Positions 40,552 through 49,386 of a stretch of 52,191 nt of DNA are shown here, piece after piece. The notes beneath the pieces are model-generated. The model was not told the origin of the DNA. It made no database searches and saw only the letters and a list, made by a program, of their open reading frames with translations. The stretch comes from Arthrobacter sp. PsM3. GTDB lineage: Bacteria > Actinomycetota > Actinomycetes > Actinomycetales > Micrococcaceae. The translations under genes were made by a program, and so were the position numbers. Each line of letters starts with the position of its first letter. Position 1 is the stretch's first letter. Where the stretch lies: contig NZ_JARUXE010000033.1 in the NCBI RefSeq assembly GCF_030433895.1, positions 1 through 52,191 on the forward strand, written 5' to 3'.

Positions 40552-40774
40552 GAGTCGGCTCCCAGGGCACAAGGGGACAACGGCCCCTATCCCTAAGCAT
40601 GCTCGCCGCTTAGACTGGCGAAACCTTCCGATCAAACCGGGCGCAACCACGCCGCAGTCGCGCGCGTGTGTCGGCAGTGCAGCCTGCACAGGCCCGATGG
40701 ACGGTGCATCAGCACGCTTCGTGAATCACAACTGGACACTCATATTGGGGGTCCGTGAAACCAGGAGGAAAGTG

Positions 40775-41986
40775 ATGACAGGAAACAAAGCCGTTGCCTA
40801 CAAGGGGCCGGGCAAAGTCGAACTGATCGACATTGACTACCCCAGCTTCGAACTCAAGGACGGCCCGGGGGTCAACCCTGCAAACGTGGGCCGTTCGGTG
40901 CGCCACGGCGTGATCCTCAAAACCGTTGCCACGAACATTTGCGGCTCGGATCAGCACATGGTCCGCGGCCGCACCACAGCCCCCTCGGATCTGGTGCTCG
41001 GCCACGAAATCACCGGCGAGGTCGTGGAGGTCGGCCCGGACGTCGAGTTCATCAAAGTGGGCGACATCTGTTCCGTCCCCTTCAACATCGCCTGTGGACG
41101 CTGCCGGAACTGCAAGGAGCGCAAGACCGGTATCTGCCTGAACGTCAACCCCGCCCGTCCGGGCGCCGCCTACGGGTACGTGGACATGGGCGGCTGGGTC
41201 GGCGGACAGGCCAACTACGTCCTCGTCCCGTACGCGGACTGGAACCTGCTGAAGTTCCCGGACAAGGATCAGGCACTCGAAAAGATCCTGGATCTGGCCA
41301 TGCTCTCGGACATTTTCCCGACAGGCTTCCACGGAGCTGTAAGTGCAGGCGTCGGTGTCGGTTCAACGGTCTACATCGCCGGTGCCGGGCCGGTCGGCCT
41401 CGCGGCGGCCACGAGTGCCCAGTTGCTGGGCGCCGCGGTGGTGATTGTCGGGGACATGAACGCGGACCGGTTGAAGCAGGCACGCAGCTTCGGTTGCGAA
41501 ACCGTTGACCTGTCCCAGGGCGGGCCCGCGGAGCAGATCGAGCAACTCCTCGGCGTGCCCGAAGTCGACTGCGGCGTCGACGCCGTCGGCTTCGAAGCGA
41601 AGGGCCACGGCCACGATGCCAAGGAAGCTCCGGCGACTGTGCTGAACTCGTTGATGGAACTGACAGCGGCCGGCGGCGCGCTCGGCATCCCCGGGCTCTA
41701 TGTCACCGGCGACCCGGGCGGCATCGACGAGGCGGCCAAGAAGGGTGCTCTCTCGCTCAGCCTAGGAACCGGCTGGGCCAAGTCCCTGAGCTTCACCACC
41801 GGGCAGTGCCCCGTGATGAAGTACAACCGCGGGCTTATGATGGCGATCCTGCACGACAAGGTCCACATCGCGAAGAACGTCAACGCGAAGGCCATCACGC
41901 TGGAGGAGGCGCCCAAGGGTTACGCGGAATTCGATGCGGGCGCCGCCACGAAGTACGTGCTGAACCCGAACGGCTACTTGAGCTAG
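40775..41986 (+). CDS. fdhA: Glutathione-independent formaldehyde dehydrogenase (zinc alcohol dehydrogenase family)
   Basis: A 403-residue NAD-dependent, zinc MDR enzyme related to Pseudomonas FdhA, oxidising formaldehyde to formate or dismutating aldehydes. Catalytic zinc ligands are in NICGSDQHM and LGHEITGEVVEVG; the structural-zinc loop is CGRCRNCKERKTGICL. The nucleotide fold begins VYIAGAGPVGLAAATSAQLL. HGHDAKEAPATVLNSLME is characteristic of the FdhA subgroup. AGGAGG is six bases before the ATG. The 223-base upstream gap contains TAGACT at 40611 as a possible -10. It stands alone and ends at a strong hairpin. Confidence 0.94.
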   Translation: MTGNKAVAYKGPGKVELIDIDYPSFELKDGPGVNPANVGRSVRHGVILKTVATNICGSDQHMVRGRTTAPSDLVLGHEITGEVVEVGPDVEFIKVGDICSVPFNIACGRCRNCKERKTGICLNVNPARPGAAYGYVDMGGWVGGQANYVLVPYADWNLLKFPDKDQALEKILDLAMLSDIFPTGFHGAVSAGVGVGSTVYIAGAGPVGLAAATSAQLLGAAVVIVGDMNADRLKQARSFGCETVDLSQGGPAEQIEQLLGVPEVDCGVDAVGFEAKGHGHDAKEAPATVLNSLMELTAAGGALGIPGLYVTGDPGGIDEAAKKGALSLSLGTGWAKSLSFTTGQCPVMKYNRGLMMAILHDKVHIAKNVNAKAITLEEAPKGYAEFDAGAATKYVLNPNGYLS

Positions 41987-42010
41987 ACCTCAGGTACCTG
42001 AGTAAGGCCG

Positions 42011-42052
42011 ATCCGGCGGACACATACCAGTGCAGGTATGTGTCCGCCGGAT
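42011..42052 (+). terminator. Strong hairpin terminator of fdhA
   Basis: An 18-bp perfect stem (42011-42028 with 42035-42052), 6-base loop, 25 bases after the stop. A perfect 14-bp palindrome (CTCAGGTACCTGAG, 41989-42002) precedes it. Confidence 0.85.
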
Positions 42053-42181
42053 TACGCGTTGTTCCCATTTTTCGAACATGCCTACTGGAGTTTGCACATT
42101 GTTGGCCGGATGTCTGGTTGGATAGACCTTACTGAGAGGGACGTTGGAGGCAATCGCCTCCACCCAACCAGGAAGGTAGCA

Positions 42182-43123
42182 ATGGAGCTCATCGAGGCCG
42201 AGCACCCCCGGCCACGTCATTTTCTACTCCATCTGAGTGACCCCCACCTGTTGGGAGGTTCCGCTCCGTTGCTTGGTGTAGTCGATAGCGACGCTTTGCT
42301 CCAGCAACTCTTTGACGAAGTACGCGCTTCCGGCGCGCGCCCCGAAGCCGTGATCTTCACCGGCGACCTCGCTGACCGGGGCGAACCCGAGGCCTACGCC
42401 AAGTTGCGGGCCATCGTCGAACCCGCGTGCAAAGCCATGGGAGCGAAAGTCATCTGGGCGATGGGCAACCACGACAACCGCGCCAACTTCCGCACCGGCC
42501 TGCTGGACCAGCCGGCTGACGACGCCCCGGTGGACCACAGCTATTTCATCAACGGGCTGCGGATCATCACCCTTGACACCTCCGTGCCCGGCTTCCACCA
42601 CGGTGAGCTGAGCCCTGACCAGCTGGAGTGGCTCGCGGCCGAACTTTCCACCCCGGCACCGGACGGAACCATCCTGGCCCTGCACCACCCTCCGGTGCCC
42701 TCCGTCCTGGATCTCGCCGTCCTGGTGGAGCTCCGGGACCAGACGGCATTGGCCGCGGTCCTGCGGAACTCGGACGTCCGGTCCATACTGGGCGGCCACC
42801 TGCACTATTCGACGACGGCGACCTTCGCCGGAATTCCCGTCTCTGTAGCCTCAGCCACCTGCTACACCCAGGACCTCAACGTCCCGGTGGGTGGAACCCG
42901 CGGACGCGACGGCGGACAGGCGTTCAACCTCGTCCACGTCTATGAGCACACCATCGTGCACTCCGTGGTCCTGCTCGGAGACACCCCGCCGGTGGGCGAG
43001 CTCGTCTCGGCTGCAGAAGCCCATCGGCGGATTGCAGCGGCCGGGATTCGGATCCCGGGCAAGGCGAGGCCCGAGGAGCCCGCCAGGACTCCCGGAAGCC
43101 GAAGGCTGACCGCCAGCAACTAG
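42182..43123 (+). CDS. CpdA-like metallophosphoesterase (3',5'-cyclic nucleotide phosphodiesterase family)
   Basis: A 313-residue calcineurin-like phosphoesterase of the CpdA type. The dimetal motifs are in order: LLHLSDPHLLG, VIFTGDLADRGEPEAY, WAMGNHDNR, TILALHHPPVP and ILGGHLHYST. Close relatives hydrolyse cAMP, but other phosphodiesters are possible. AGGAAGG precedes the ATG. The upstream 130 bases hold a probable promoter (TTGTTG at 42099, TAGACC at 42123, 18-base spacer). A shared hairpin separates it from the converging Stealth gene. Confidence 0.88.
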   Translation: MELIEAEHPRPRHFLLHLSDPHLLGGSAPLLGVVDSDALLQQLFDEVRASGARPEAVIFTGDLADRGEPEAYAKLRAIVEPACKAMGAKVIWAMGNHDNRANFRTGLLDQPADDAPVDHSYFINGLRIITLDTSVPGFHHGELSPDQLEWLAAELSTPAPDGTILALHHPPVPSVLDLAVLVELRDQTALAAVLRNSDVRSILGGHLHYSTTATFAGIPVSVASATCYTQDLNVPVGGTRGRDGGQAFNLVHVYEHTIVHSVVLLGDTPPVGELVSAAEAHRRIAAAGIRIPGKARPEEPARTPGSRRLTASN

Positions 43124-43145
43124 CGCCACCCCGGTGACGGGACAG

Positions 43146-43174
43146 CGGGCACAGCCAGCTGGTGGTTGTGCCCG
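43146..43174. terminator. Bidirectional hairpin between converging genes
   Basis: An 11-bp stem (43146-43156 with 43164-43174, one G-T pair) and 7-base loop in the 63-base gap between the phosphoesterase and the Stealth gene. Confidence 0.6.
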
Positions 43175-43186
43175 GACCTCGGGGAC

Positions 43187-44821
43187 CTACTTCTCCCAGG
43201 GGGCCTTGATCGGGTAGTACTTCTCCAGGAAGTCTGTCACGAGTTCGGCCCGCTCCTCGGCGGGGACCTCAGGGAAACTTCCGTCATTGAGGCAGAAGAA
43301 GTCCATGTTCCGCTTGGCGAGCAGCTTGGGCAGATAGTTCAGCCCGGCCCTGGCCGTGGTGTCCACGTAGCGCACCTTTGCCGCGGTCTGGGTGACGGCC
43401 CGGCCGGTGAGCAGCGCGTAGTAGTGGTAGAACGAGTTGGTCACCGAGATGTTGTCGGCCGCGCGGAACGTGCTGGCCGCCGTCTTGGCGAATTCCGCGG
43501 GGAACTCCTGCTCCATCTTGGCCACGACGCTGCGCCGCAGCGGAGCAGCCGTGTGTTCCAGGTGACGGGTGGTGATCCGGCCAAAGCGGTCCCAGAGCAG
43601 TTTCCGGTTCACACGGGCTGCGTTCTCGAACCCGCTGCGCTCGGCGTCGTTGTCCCCAAGGCCGATCCGGGTTTCCGCCTCGATGAACTTCGTGATGCCG
43701 CCAGGGGTGAAGAACATGTCCGGCCCGACCGCGCGGCCAAAGAACATGTCGTCATTCGAGTACAGGAAGTGCTCGGACAAACCTTCAATGTGGTGGAGCT
43801 GGCACTCCACTGCTTGCGAGTTGTGGGTGGGCAGCACGGAGGGGTCCGCGAAGAACTCCTCGCTGCGGACGATCGTCACGCCCGGATGATCCGCCAGCCA
43901 GGAGGGCGTGGGGGAGTCCGTGGCGATGAAGATGCGGCGGATCCAGGGCGCGAACATGTAGACCGAGCGGAGCGCGTACTTGAGCTCGTCGATCTGGCGG
44001 AATCGGGCTTCGTGGTCGTCGCCCTCGCCGACCACGACGCCGGCCATCCGGGCACGCCGCGCGGCGATGTACTCGGGGGAGCTGCCGTCCACCCAGGAGA
44101 ACACCAGGTCGATGTCGAAGCTGATGTCACTGGCGTGGTCGGCGAACATGTTCTCGATCGTGGGCCAGGTGTGGCCGTACCGCTCCACCGTGCCGCGGAC
44201 GGCGTCCTGGGCCAGCAGGGTCCGGCGGGTGAGTGAGTTCTCGATCGGGAGGATCAGCTGGTCACCTTCGAAACTCCACAGTTCCAGCTGCACGCCGGCC
44301 GAGGCGCCGAACTCGAAGCCGCCCTCAGGTTCGACCCGGGGACGGTACAGCCGGAAGATCCGGGACTGCCGGTTGGGAGAGAGCTCCCCGTCGGCGACCA
44401 GCACCGAGGACTTCTTCTTGGCGTCGACGCTCATCGAGTAGAACGGCTCATCGTGGCAGGCCTTCACGAGGGCGTCGCGGAGATCCTTGCGGTCCTTCCA
44501 GTCCACGGCGATGACCGGCCGGTGGTTGTTGCCGCGGACCAGGAGGTAGTCGAGGCCGGCGCCGTCAAGGACCGAGCGGATGAACATCAAATCCTCGACC
44601 ATGGCCTGGTACGGCGTACGGTTCTCATTGATGAGCCCGTACCGGCCGCGCCGGCGCACAACGTCCTGCCGGGTCCGGAATCTCGCCACGGCAGCCGCGG
44701 AGGTGACCTCATCATGGGCATCTACCGATGCCTGGCTGCCGTAGTAGATCTCGTCCTGGACCAATGCGTCTGTAATTTCGATTCTCCGTGATTGTTTGCG
44801 TGAATGTGTCCCTAGTTGCAT
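43187..44821 (-). CDS. Stealth-family sugar-phosphate transferase
   Basis: A 544-residue protein with the Stealth conserved regions: CR1 IDLVFSWVDGSSPEY, CR2 beginning RQIDELKYALRSVYMFAPW and IFIATDSPTPSWL, CR3 HHIEGLSEHFLYSNDDMFFG and CR4 near the C-terminus. Stealth enzymes transfer sugar-1-phosphate from nucleotide sugars to build capsule or wall polymers. An N-terminal region of about 230 residues (YLLVRGNNHRPVIAVDWKD) precedes CR1 and may bind the nucleotide sugar or acceptor. No other polysaccharide genes are nearby. The ATG at 44821 is preferred over a start inside a Gly/Pro-rich extension. Confidence 0.88.
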   Translation of the reverse strand: MQLGTHSRKQSRRIEITDALVQDEIYYGSQASVDAHDEVTSAAAVARFRTRQDVVRRRGRYGLINENRTPYQAMVEDLMFIRSVLDGAGLDYLLVRGNNHRPVIAVDWKDRKDLRDALVKACHDEPFYSMSVDAKKKSSVLVADGELSPNRQSRIFRLYRPRVEPEGGFEFGASAGVQLELWSFEGDQLILPIENSLTRRTLLAQDAVRGTVERYGHTWPTIENMFADHASDISFDIDLVFSWVDGSSPEYIAARRARMAGVVVGEGDDHEARFRQIDELKYALRSVYMFAPWIRRIFIATDSPTPSWLADHPGVTIVRSEEFFADPSVLPTHNSQAVECQLHHIEGLSEHFLYSNDDMFFGRAVGPDMFFTPGGITKFIEAETRIGLGDNDAERSGFENAARVNRKLLWDRFGRITTRHLEHTAAPLRRSVVAKMEQEFPAEFAKTAASTFRAADNISVTNSFYHYYALLTGRAVTQTAAKVRYVDTTARAGLNYLPKLLAKRNMDFFCLNDGSFPEVPAEERAELVTDFLEKYYPIKAPWEK

Positions 44822-44897
44822 GATAACGTCCGCCCCAAAATCGACCCCAATGTCCGCGGCTGAAATGCCGCCAGTGTGGGCCGCAAGAGCCCTACCT

Positions 44898-44928
44898 CCA
44901 CCCCCGGAACCCTGGGGTCCGGGGGTGG
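44898..44928 (-). terminator. Hairpin terminator of the HAD phosphatase gene
   Basis: An 11-bp perfect stem (44898-44908 with 44918-44928), 15 bases past the leftward stop at 44943. No T-run. Confidence 0.6.
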
Positions 44929-44942
44929 TTCGGTGCGCTGGT

Positions 44943-45857
44943 TCAGTCCAGGAGGGCCGCGCGCCAGCTGTGCAGGAAAGCCGCCCCGGCATCGTCGTGG
45001 ATGACGTCCGCGCCCAGCCCCAGATCCGCCGCGGTGAGTACCTCGTACGGTTTCACCGGGACGCCGTCGGCCGGCCGGACGTCGACGTGCTTGACCGGGT
45101 GGTCGTTGTGGTGCAGCCAGTCGGCCATGGCGTAGTCCGTGCGGGAGTCGCCCACCGTCCGCCAGGCCTGCGGGGTGATGCCCTGGGCCGCGAGCAGCTC
45201 CACGGCGCGGCTCGCACCAAGGTCCTTGCCGAGCCGGACCGATTCGATATCGGTGGAGATGATGGTCGGGTCCACCCGGTAATCGACGCGGTCATCGGAG
45301 TCGGGGGCGTGGTGGTCCAGGCGCACCACCCCAAGACCGTGCCGGGCCATCAGGCCCATGGCGTCGGCGTCGAAGAGTTCCTGCTCAGCCCGGTAGTCGG
45401 AGTTCTCCACGGCGATGTGCTGCTCCACGGAGACCATCGCCAGTTTGGTTTCGTCAAAGAACATGTGGCTGGAATAGTCCTCGGCCACGAGCCGCCGGAC
45501 GTCGTCGCCGAAGGCCCGCGGGATGGCCAGTTCGTGGTCGACGTGGACTGCACCGGGACCCGTGGAGGTGTAGCTGAACCAGACGGCGCCCTTCTCGCAG
45601 ACGGCGTGGATGAGGAGGCCGGCCGGCATCCCGGCGGCAATCATCGGCTCCATGACCTGTTCACGGATGAAGGCCGCCGAACGGCCCGTGTTGAAAATGA
45701 CCGGGATCCCCGCCGCAGCCAGCGCCAGCAGGTCCGCGATGATCGCAGGCTGCACCGTGCGGGTGACGGGACTCGCCACGGGACCGTCGACGTCGAGCAG
45801 CAGTGCCAGCGGAGGCGCCAACGGCGAGAGGGAGGCTGGGGTCTCGGGAGTTGTCAT
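44943..45857 (-). CDS. HAD-superfamily hydrolase
   Basis: A 304-residue phosphatase-like protein. HAD motif I is LALLLDVDGPVASP (nucleophile and acid Asp), motif II is VIFNTGRS, and motif III/IV lies in WRTVGDSRTDYAMADWL. The cap of about 120 residues between motifs II and III resembles Cof-type or sugar-phosphatase caps. The substrate cannot be read. The ATG at 45857 has no strong ribosome site. It is divergent from the 46035 gene and ends in a hairpin ahead of the Stealth gene. Confidence 0.85.
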   Translation of the reverse strand: MTTPETPASLSPLAPPLALLLDVDGPVASPVTRTVQPAIIADLLALAAAGIPVIFNTGRSAAFIREQVMEPMIAAGMPAGLLIHAVCEKGAVWFSYTSTGPGAVHVDHELAIPRAFGDDVRRLVAEDYSSHMFFDETKLAMVSVEQHIAVENSDYRAEQELFDADAMGLMARHGLGVVRLDHHAPDSDDRVDYRVDPTIISTDIESVRLGKDLGASRAVELLAAQGITPQAWRTVGDSRTDYAMADWLHHNDHPVKHVDVRPADGVPVKPYEVLTAADLGLGADVIHDDAGAAFLHSWRAALLD

Positions 45858-46034
45858 GCACCTATTCTCCCAGCCGGCAGGCGGCTTTGCATGTGTTGTG
45901 GACCGGGGTTGGCGGCATGGCGTGAAATGTGACAGGCGGCGGCGCGCGGCATGACAAATGGTTACCGTTTGGCTACAACCTCCCGGCTTCGGGCGTCGTG
46001 GATTCCTTTGGCCGTCCAAGTTCCTTACGCTTGC

Positions 46035-46337
46035 ATGGTGATATTCAAAGCCGTGGGCGAGGGACGCCCGTACCCCGACCATGGTTACAGCACGCCCAAG
46101 GACTGGGCGACGCTGCCGCCGCGCCCGGTCCGGCTGGACGATCTGGTGACCACCAAGCGCACGCTCGACCTTGAAGCGCTGCTGGCAGAGGACTCGACGT
46201 TCTTCGGCGATCTGTTTCCGCACGTCGTGGAGTACCGCGGCGTCCTGTACCTGGAGGACGGCCTGCACCGCGCCGTCCGGACTGCCCTGCACCAGCGCAC
46301 GGCGATCCATGCGCGCGTCCTGGTGATCAATGGCTAG
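46035..46337 (+). CDS. Conserved actinobacterial small protein (VapB-like in some annotations)
   Basis: A 100-residue soluble protein: MVIFKAVGEGRPYPDHGYST, then RPVRLDDLVTTKRTLDLEAL, FGDLFPHVVEYRGVLYLEDG and HRAVRTALHQRTAIHARVLV. It is widely conserved in Actinobacteria next to LytR_C-domain genes, and some relatives are named VapB-family antitoxin-like; no toxin gene is nearby, so I do not accept a toxin-antitoxin role. No ribosome site precedes the ATG, while TACGCT lies just upstream, so it may be leaderless. It overlaps the next gene by eight bases. Confidence 0.82.
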   Translation: MVIFKAVGEGRPYPDHGYSTPKDWATLPPRPVRLDDLVTTKRTLDLEALLAEDSTFFGDLFPHVVEYRGVLYLEDGLHRAVRTALHQRTAIHARVLVING

Positions 46338-47010
46338 AGCGCCGAAGGACGTCACCGTCCTGCATGGGCACCACGTCATCACCGGCTCTGATTTGCGCGC
46401 CACGTTCGTGGAGGATGACGAACTGCACGACAACCCCGTCAGGCTGCGGCGCCGCATCCTGCACGGGGTCGTGCTGGTGCTGCTCGTGGGGCTGATTGCC
46501 GCGGCGATCGTGGTGGCGCTGGCGATCATGAACGGCCAGATCAAGATCCCGACGGCGGAGCGCAGCCAGGCTGCCGCGTCCGTCTGCCCGGAGGCGCGTT
46601 ACGACTACGCGCCGCCGGAAACGATCAACCTCAACGTTTTCAATTCCACGTCCCGGCCGGGCCTGGCCCGATCCGTGGCCGAGGAGTTCGCGGCCCGCAA
46701 GTTCATCGTCGGGGCCGTTGCCAACACGACGTCGAGCTACCGCGGGGTGGCGTTGGTCGTCTCCGGCGCGGCAGGCCAGTCCGCGGCGTTCAGTGTGCAG
46801 CGCAACGTGCCCGGCTCGGACTATTTCCAGGACGGCCGGACGGACCCGAGCGTGGATGTCATCCTCACCGGAGACTTCAAGGACCTGGCAAAACCGGAAC
46901 TGGTCGACCAGACGCCGGGCCAGCTCAGCTGCCCGCGCGAGGACCGGCGGATTGTGGACGAAACGCAGTGGCCCGTGGCGCCGACGGTGTCCCCCACTCC
47001 GGGCAACTGA
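46330..47010 (+). CDS. Membrane-anchored LytR C-terminal (LytR_C) domain protein
   Basis: A 226-residue protein with a cytoplasmic N-terminus of about 43 residues, one membrane segment (RRILHGVVLVLLVGLIAAAI, about 42-67) and an external LytR_C domain: INLNVFNSTSRPGLARSVAE, FAARKFIVGAVANT, VDVILTGDFKDL. This domain accompanies LytR-CpsA-Psr wall-polymer ligases but occurs here alone, as is usual in Actinobacteria. The gene starts eight bases inside the preceding one, so they are co-translated. Likely function is in wall-polymer attachment or its regulation (inference). Confidence 0.87.
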   Translation: MARAPKDVTVLHGHHVITGSDLRATFVEDDELHDNPVRLRRRILHGVVLVLLVGLIAAAIVVALAIMNGQIKIPTAERSQAAASVCPEARYDYAPPETINLNVFNSTSRPGLARSVAEEFAARKFIVGAVANTTSSYRGVALVVSGAAGQSAAFSVQRNVPGSDYFQDGRTDPSVDVILTGDFKDLAKPELVDQTPGQLSCPREDRRIVDETQWPVAPTVSPTPGN

Positions 47011-47044
47011 CCCCGTTCGTCCGGGGCCGCCGGTTCACGGGTGT

Positions 47045-47683
47045 TCAGGGGTTAAGGCGAAGCGGGAGCCCATTGTCGTCGAACCGCGCTCCCGCGCCGA
47101 GCTGGACAAACCGCACGGTGCGGGCCAGCCGGGCCTCTGCCTCGGGGTCCTGGCCGGCGCCGTTACCGCGGGCGGCACTTGAGGACAGGGTGCCGTGGAT
47201 GAGCTGCGCCAGCTGGCTGATGTCGGTGTCCGGCAGGTAGCCCTGGGCGATGCCGTCCCGCAGGATGCCCTGCAGCAGGACGCTCAGCTCCCCGACATGG
47301 TCCGCCAGCTTCGCGAACGACGCCGGGGAAAGCACGGCGCCCATCGCCGGACCGGGCGGCAGGTGCCGCCGGCTGAGGTCCTCGACCTGGGCGCGGACGT
47401 ACAGCGCCAGTCGGTCCACCGGATTCTCCAGCGAGTCCAGGGATTCCCTCAGGTCAACCAGGAAACGCTCGGTTTCATCCAGTGCGTAGGCGATCAGAAG
47501 TTCTTCGATGTCCGCATAGTAGTTGTAGACAGCGGTCCGGCCGATCAGGGCGTGCCGTGCAACGTCAGTCATCGTCAGCCCGGGCAGCCCGTGGGTGAAC
47601 AGGAGCTCGCCGAACGCAGTCAGGATGCGGTGCTGGGTCTCGGCTCGTTGGGCGGCGTTGCTCGCGGCCGAAATCCTGGGCAT
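47045..47683 (-). CDS. TetR-family transcriptional regulator
   Basis: A 212-residue regulator. The N-terminal HTH is typical: RILTAFGELLFTHGLPGLTM, TDVARHALIGRTAVYNYYAD, IEELLIAYAL. The helical ligand-binding C-terminal part has no recognised signature. It converges on the LytR_C gene. The upstream gene on the same strand, a DsbA-like oxidoreductase, ends 94 bases before its start. The target and ligand are unknown. Confidence 0.9.
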   Translation of the reverse strand: MPRISAASNAAQRAETQHRILTAFGELLFTHGLPGLTMTDVARHALIGRTAVYNYYADIEELLIAYALDETERFLVDLRESLDSLENPVDRLALYVRAQVEDLSRRHLPPGPAMGAVLSPASFAKLADHVGELSVLLQGILRDGIAQGYLPDTDISQLAQLIHGTLSSSAARGNGAGQDPEAEARLARTVRFVQLGAGARFDDNGLPLRLNP

Positions 47684-47777
47684 ACGGACACTTTAGCGCG
47701 ATCTGTCAGCAAAACCCGGTTTTGCCACTGGCCAGCGGTAATCCCGCCCCGCGCGGGCCGCCGGTGAAGGCGGACGC

Positions 47778-48497
47778 TCAGGCGGAGCAGCCAGCCGGGC
47801 CGCAAGCCTCTGCGGTTCCGTTGGCCTCTCCGCCGGGGGCCGCGCTGACCATCTCAAGCGGCCGGCTGTCCTGCCAGGCCCGCTCGAGGGCCGCGGAGAA
47901 CGTCTCGGCGGGCTGGGCGCCGGAGAGCCCGAATTTCCGGTCAATGACGAAAAACGGGACGCCGGTGATGCCCAGGGCGCGGCCTTCCTCGAAGTCCTGC
48001 CGGACGTCGTCGGCGTATTTGTCCGTCGTGAACAGTTCGTCCAGTTCGGCGGCACCGACCCCGAGGCCCAATCCCAGCGAGGTCAGGTACTCCCGGCTGC
48101 CGATGTCCAAGCCCCGCTCGAAGTGGTCGCTGAGCAGGCGCTCCTTCGCAGCGTCCTGCTGCCCGTGCGCGGCGGCAAGGTGGATCAGCCGGTGGGCAGT
48201 GAAGCTGTTGGCGACCACGACGTCGTCGAACCGGTAGTTGAGCCCCTCGCCGCTGGCCTCCTCGGCCACGTGCGCGAACATTCCGGCGACCTGCGCCGGG
48301 GCCATGCCCTTGCGGGTGCTCAAATAGTCCAGTTCGGTGCCGTCATAGTGGTCCGGCAGTGTCGGATCCAGCTGGTAGCTGCGCCACTGGACCTCCACGG
48401 AATCCCGGTGCGGGAAGGCCGCGAGGGCCATTTCAAAGCGGCGTTTGCCAATGTAGCACCAGGGGCAGGCCACGTCCGACCAGATCTCAATCTTCAT
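47778..48497 (-). CDS. DsbA family (FrnE-like) oxidoreductase
   Basis: A 239-residue thioredoxin-fold protein: IEIWSDVACPWCYIGKRRFE carries the CPWC active site; VQWRSYQLDPTLP, NSFTAHRLIHLAAAHG and ALGITGVPFFVIDRKFGLSG (cis-Pro VPFF) complete the FrnE/2-hydroxychromene-isomerase-type pattern. No signal peptide, so it is cytoplasmic. The tail ends with two extra Cys (CGPAGCSA). The ATG at 48497 is chosen because AAGGG is 11 bases upstream; a GTG three codons earlier is too close. Confidence 0.92.
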   Translation of the reverse strand: MKIEIWSDVACPWCYIGKRRFEMALAAFPHRDSVEVQWRSYQLDPTLPDHYDGTELDYLSTRKGMAPAQVAGMFAHVAEEASGEGLNYRFDDVVVANSFTAHRLIHLAAAHGQQDAAKERLLSDHFERGLDIGSREYLTSLGLGLGVGAAELDELFTTDKYADDVRQDFEEGRALGITGVPFFVIDRKFGLSGAQPAETFSAALERAWQDSRPLEMVSAAPGGEANGTAEACGPAGCSA

Positions 48498-48552
48498 GAT
48501 CGCCACAACCCTTCAGGCGCCGGCTCCATTCCCCGGCGGCCTGTCGGCTTGG

Positions 48553-49089
48553 TCACGGCGTGACCGGGCGCTCCATGACGAAGTCGTGTTCCACGGTGCT
48601 GCCGAGCCGGAAGGACTTGGTGCCGACCTTGCGGAAGCCGGATTTTTCGTAAAAGCGGATGGCGCGGGCGTTCTGGTCGTTCACCCCGAGCCAGATCCCC
48701 CGGGCGCCGGCCGCTGCGGCCGCGCCGATGCAGGCGTGCATCAGTTCGGCGGCGGCGCCCAGGCCGTGGTGGTCCGGGTGGACGTAACATTTGCTGAGCT
48801 CGGTGGAGGGCAGGAGGGTCAGGACCGCTGCCACGTCCGGGTCCCGGGCGGGCCGGGCGGCCAGGAGGCTGTAGCCGCGAAGCTCGCCGCCGGCGTCGAT
48901 CACGAGAACGGTGACGGCCGGGTCGGCGAGGTAGCTGCGGAAGTTGGCCTCGCTGAGCGTGTTCGCGAGGTGCGCGGCGATGTCCGCCGGCCGTGACCCC
49001 GGCGGACACGCGAGCGGGAAGGTGACGGCCGCCAGCGCGGCCAGCCGGCCGGCGTCGTCCGCGGTTGCTCTCCGGATCTGGTGCGTCAT
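48553..49089 (-). CDS. GNAT family N-acetyltransferase
   Basis: A 178-residue GNAT protein. IRRATADDAGRLAALAAVTF opens the fold, VTVLVIDAGGELRGYSLLAA is strand 2-4, the acetyl-CoA loop is KCYVHPDHHGLGAAAELMHA and the C-terminus has WLGVNDQNARAIRFYEKSGF. Substrate unknown. The ATG at 49089 fits the family start. It lies 55 bases upstream of the DsbA-like gene and may be co-transcribed. Confidence 0.9.
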   Translation of the reverse strand: MTHQIRRATADDAGRLAALAAVTFPLACPPGSRPADIAAHLANTLSEANFRSYLADPAVTVLVIDAGGELRGYSLLAARPARDPDVAAVLTLLPSTELSKCYVHPDHHGLGAAAELMHACIGAAAAAGARGIWLGVNDQNARAIRFYEKSGFRKVGTKSFRLGSTVEHDFVMERPVTP

Positions 49090-49156
49090 AGCTAGAACTC
49101 TAGTCCGCGGCCGGGCCGCCACCCTCTGCTGGGCTGCGGGCGCCGCGCAAGAACGC

Positions 49157-49386
49157 CTACGCCGAGACCGACGTGACGTAGGTTCTGGTGCTGGTGCCTT
49201 CGACCCCCAGCTGATGGTCCTCGTCCGAGGCCAGCCCGGACACCGTTAGTGCGGCGACGACACCCGACCCACTCGTCCTGGTCAGCGGTGGCGCCGGGCA
49301 GGACGCAGCGGAAGAGAACCACGTTATGCCAGTTCCTCCTCGTGCTGCCGCAGTTCGGTGATCCGGGGTGAGACGGTGTCAGTCAT
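49157..49386 (-). pseudogene. Decayed UPF0303 / heme-degrading-domain (HbpS-like) gene
   Basis: Three pieces of one family are readable in different frames. Piece one, MTDTVSPRITELRQHEEELA, starts at 49386 overlapping the Gfo/Idh stop and ends at TAA (49324). Piece two, NVVLFRCVLPGATADQDEWV, matches the family LFH.A.PGT..DNDEW region. Piece three, GVVAALTVSGLASDEDHQLG onward to a TAG at 49157, matches GVVGTVTVSGLPQ..DHALV. The stretches normally between them (about 35-40 and 50 residues) are deleted. The gene was the last member of the sugar operon. Confidence 0.68.

Noticed and set aside
41989..42002. The perfect palindrome CTCAGGTACCTGAG after fdhA as an operator.
   Set aside because: It lies between a stop codon and a strong terminator, where an operator is unlikely; 14-bp palindromes occur by chance.
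46035..47010. The 46035 and 46330 genes as a toxin-antitoxin pair.
   Set aside because: The second gene is a membrane LytR_C protein and not a toxin; the VapB-like name of the first is only an annotation habit.
49092..49322. A 76-residue open frame in the gap after the Gfo/Idh gene as an independent gene.
   Set aside because: Only its first 20 residues match a family (UPF0303), and the rest is out of frame with the conserved end. It is better explained as part of the decayed gene.
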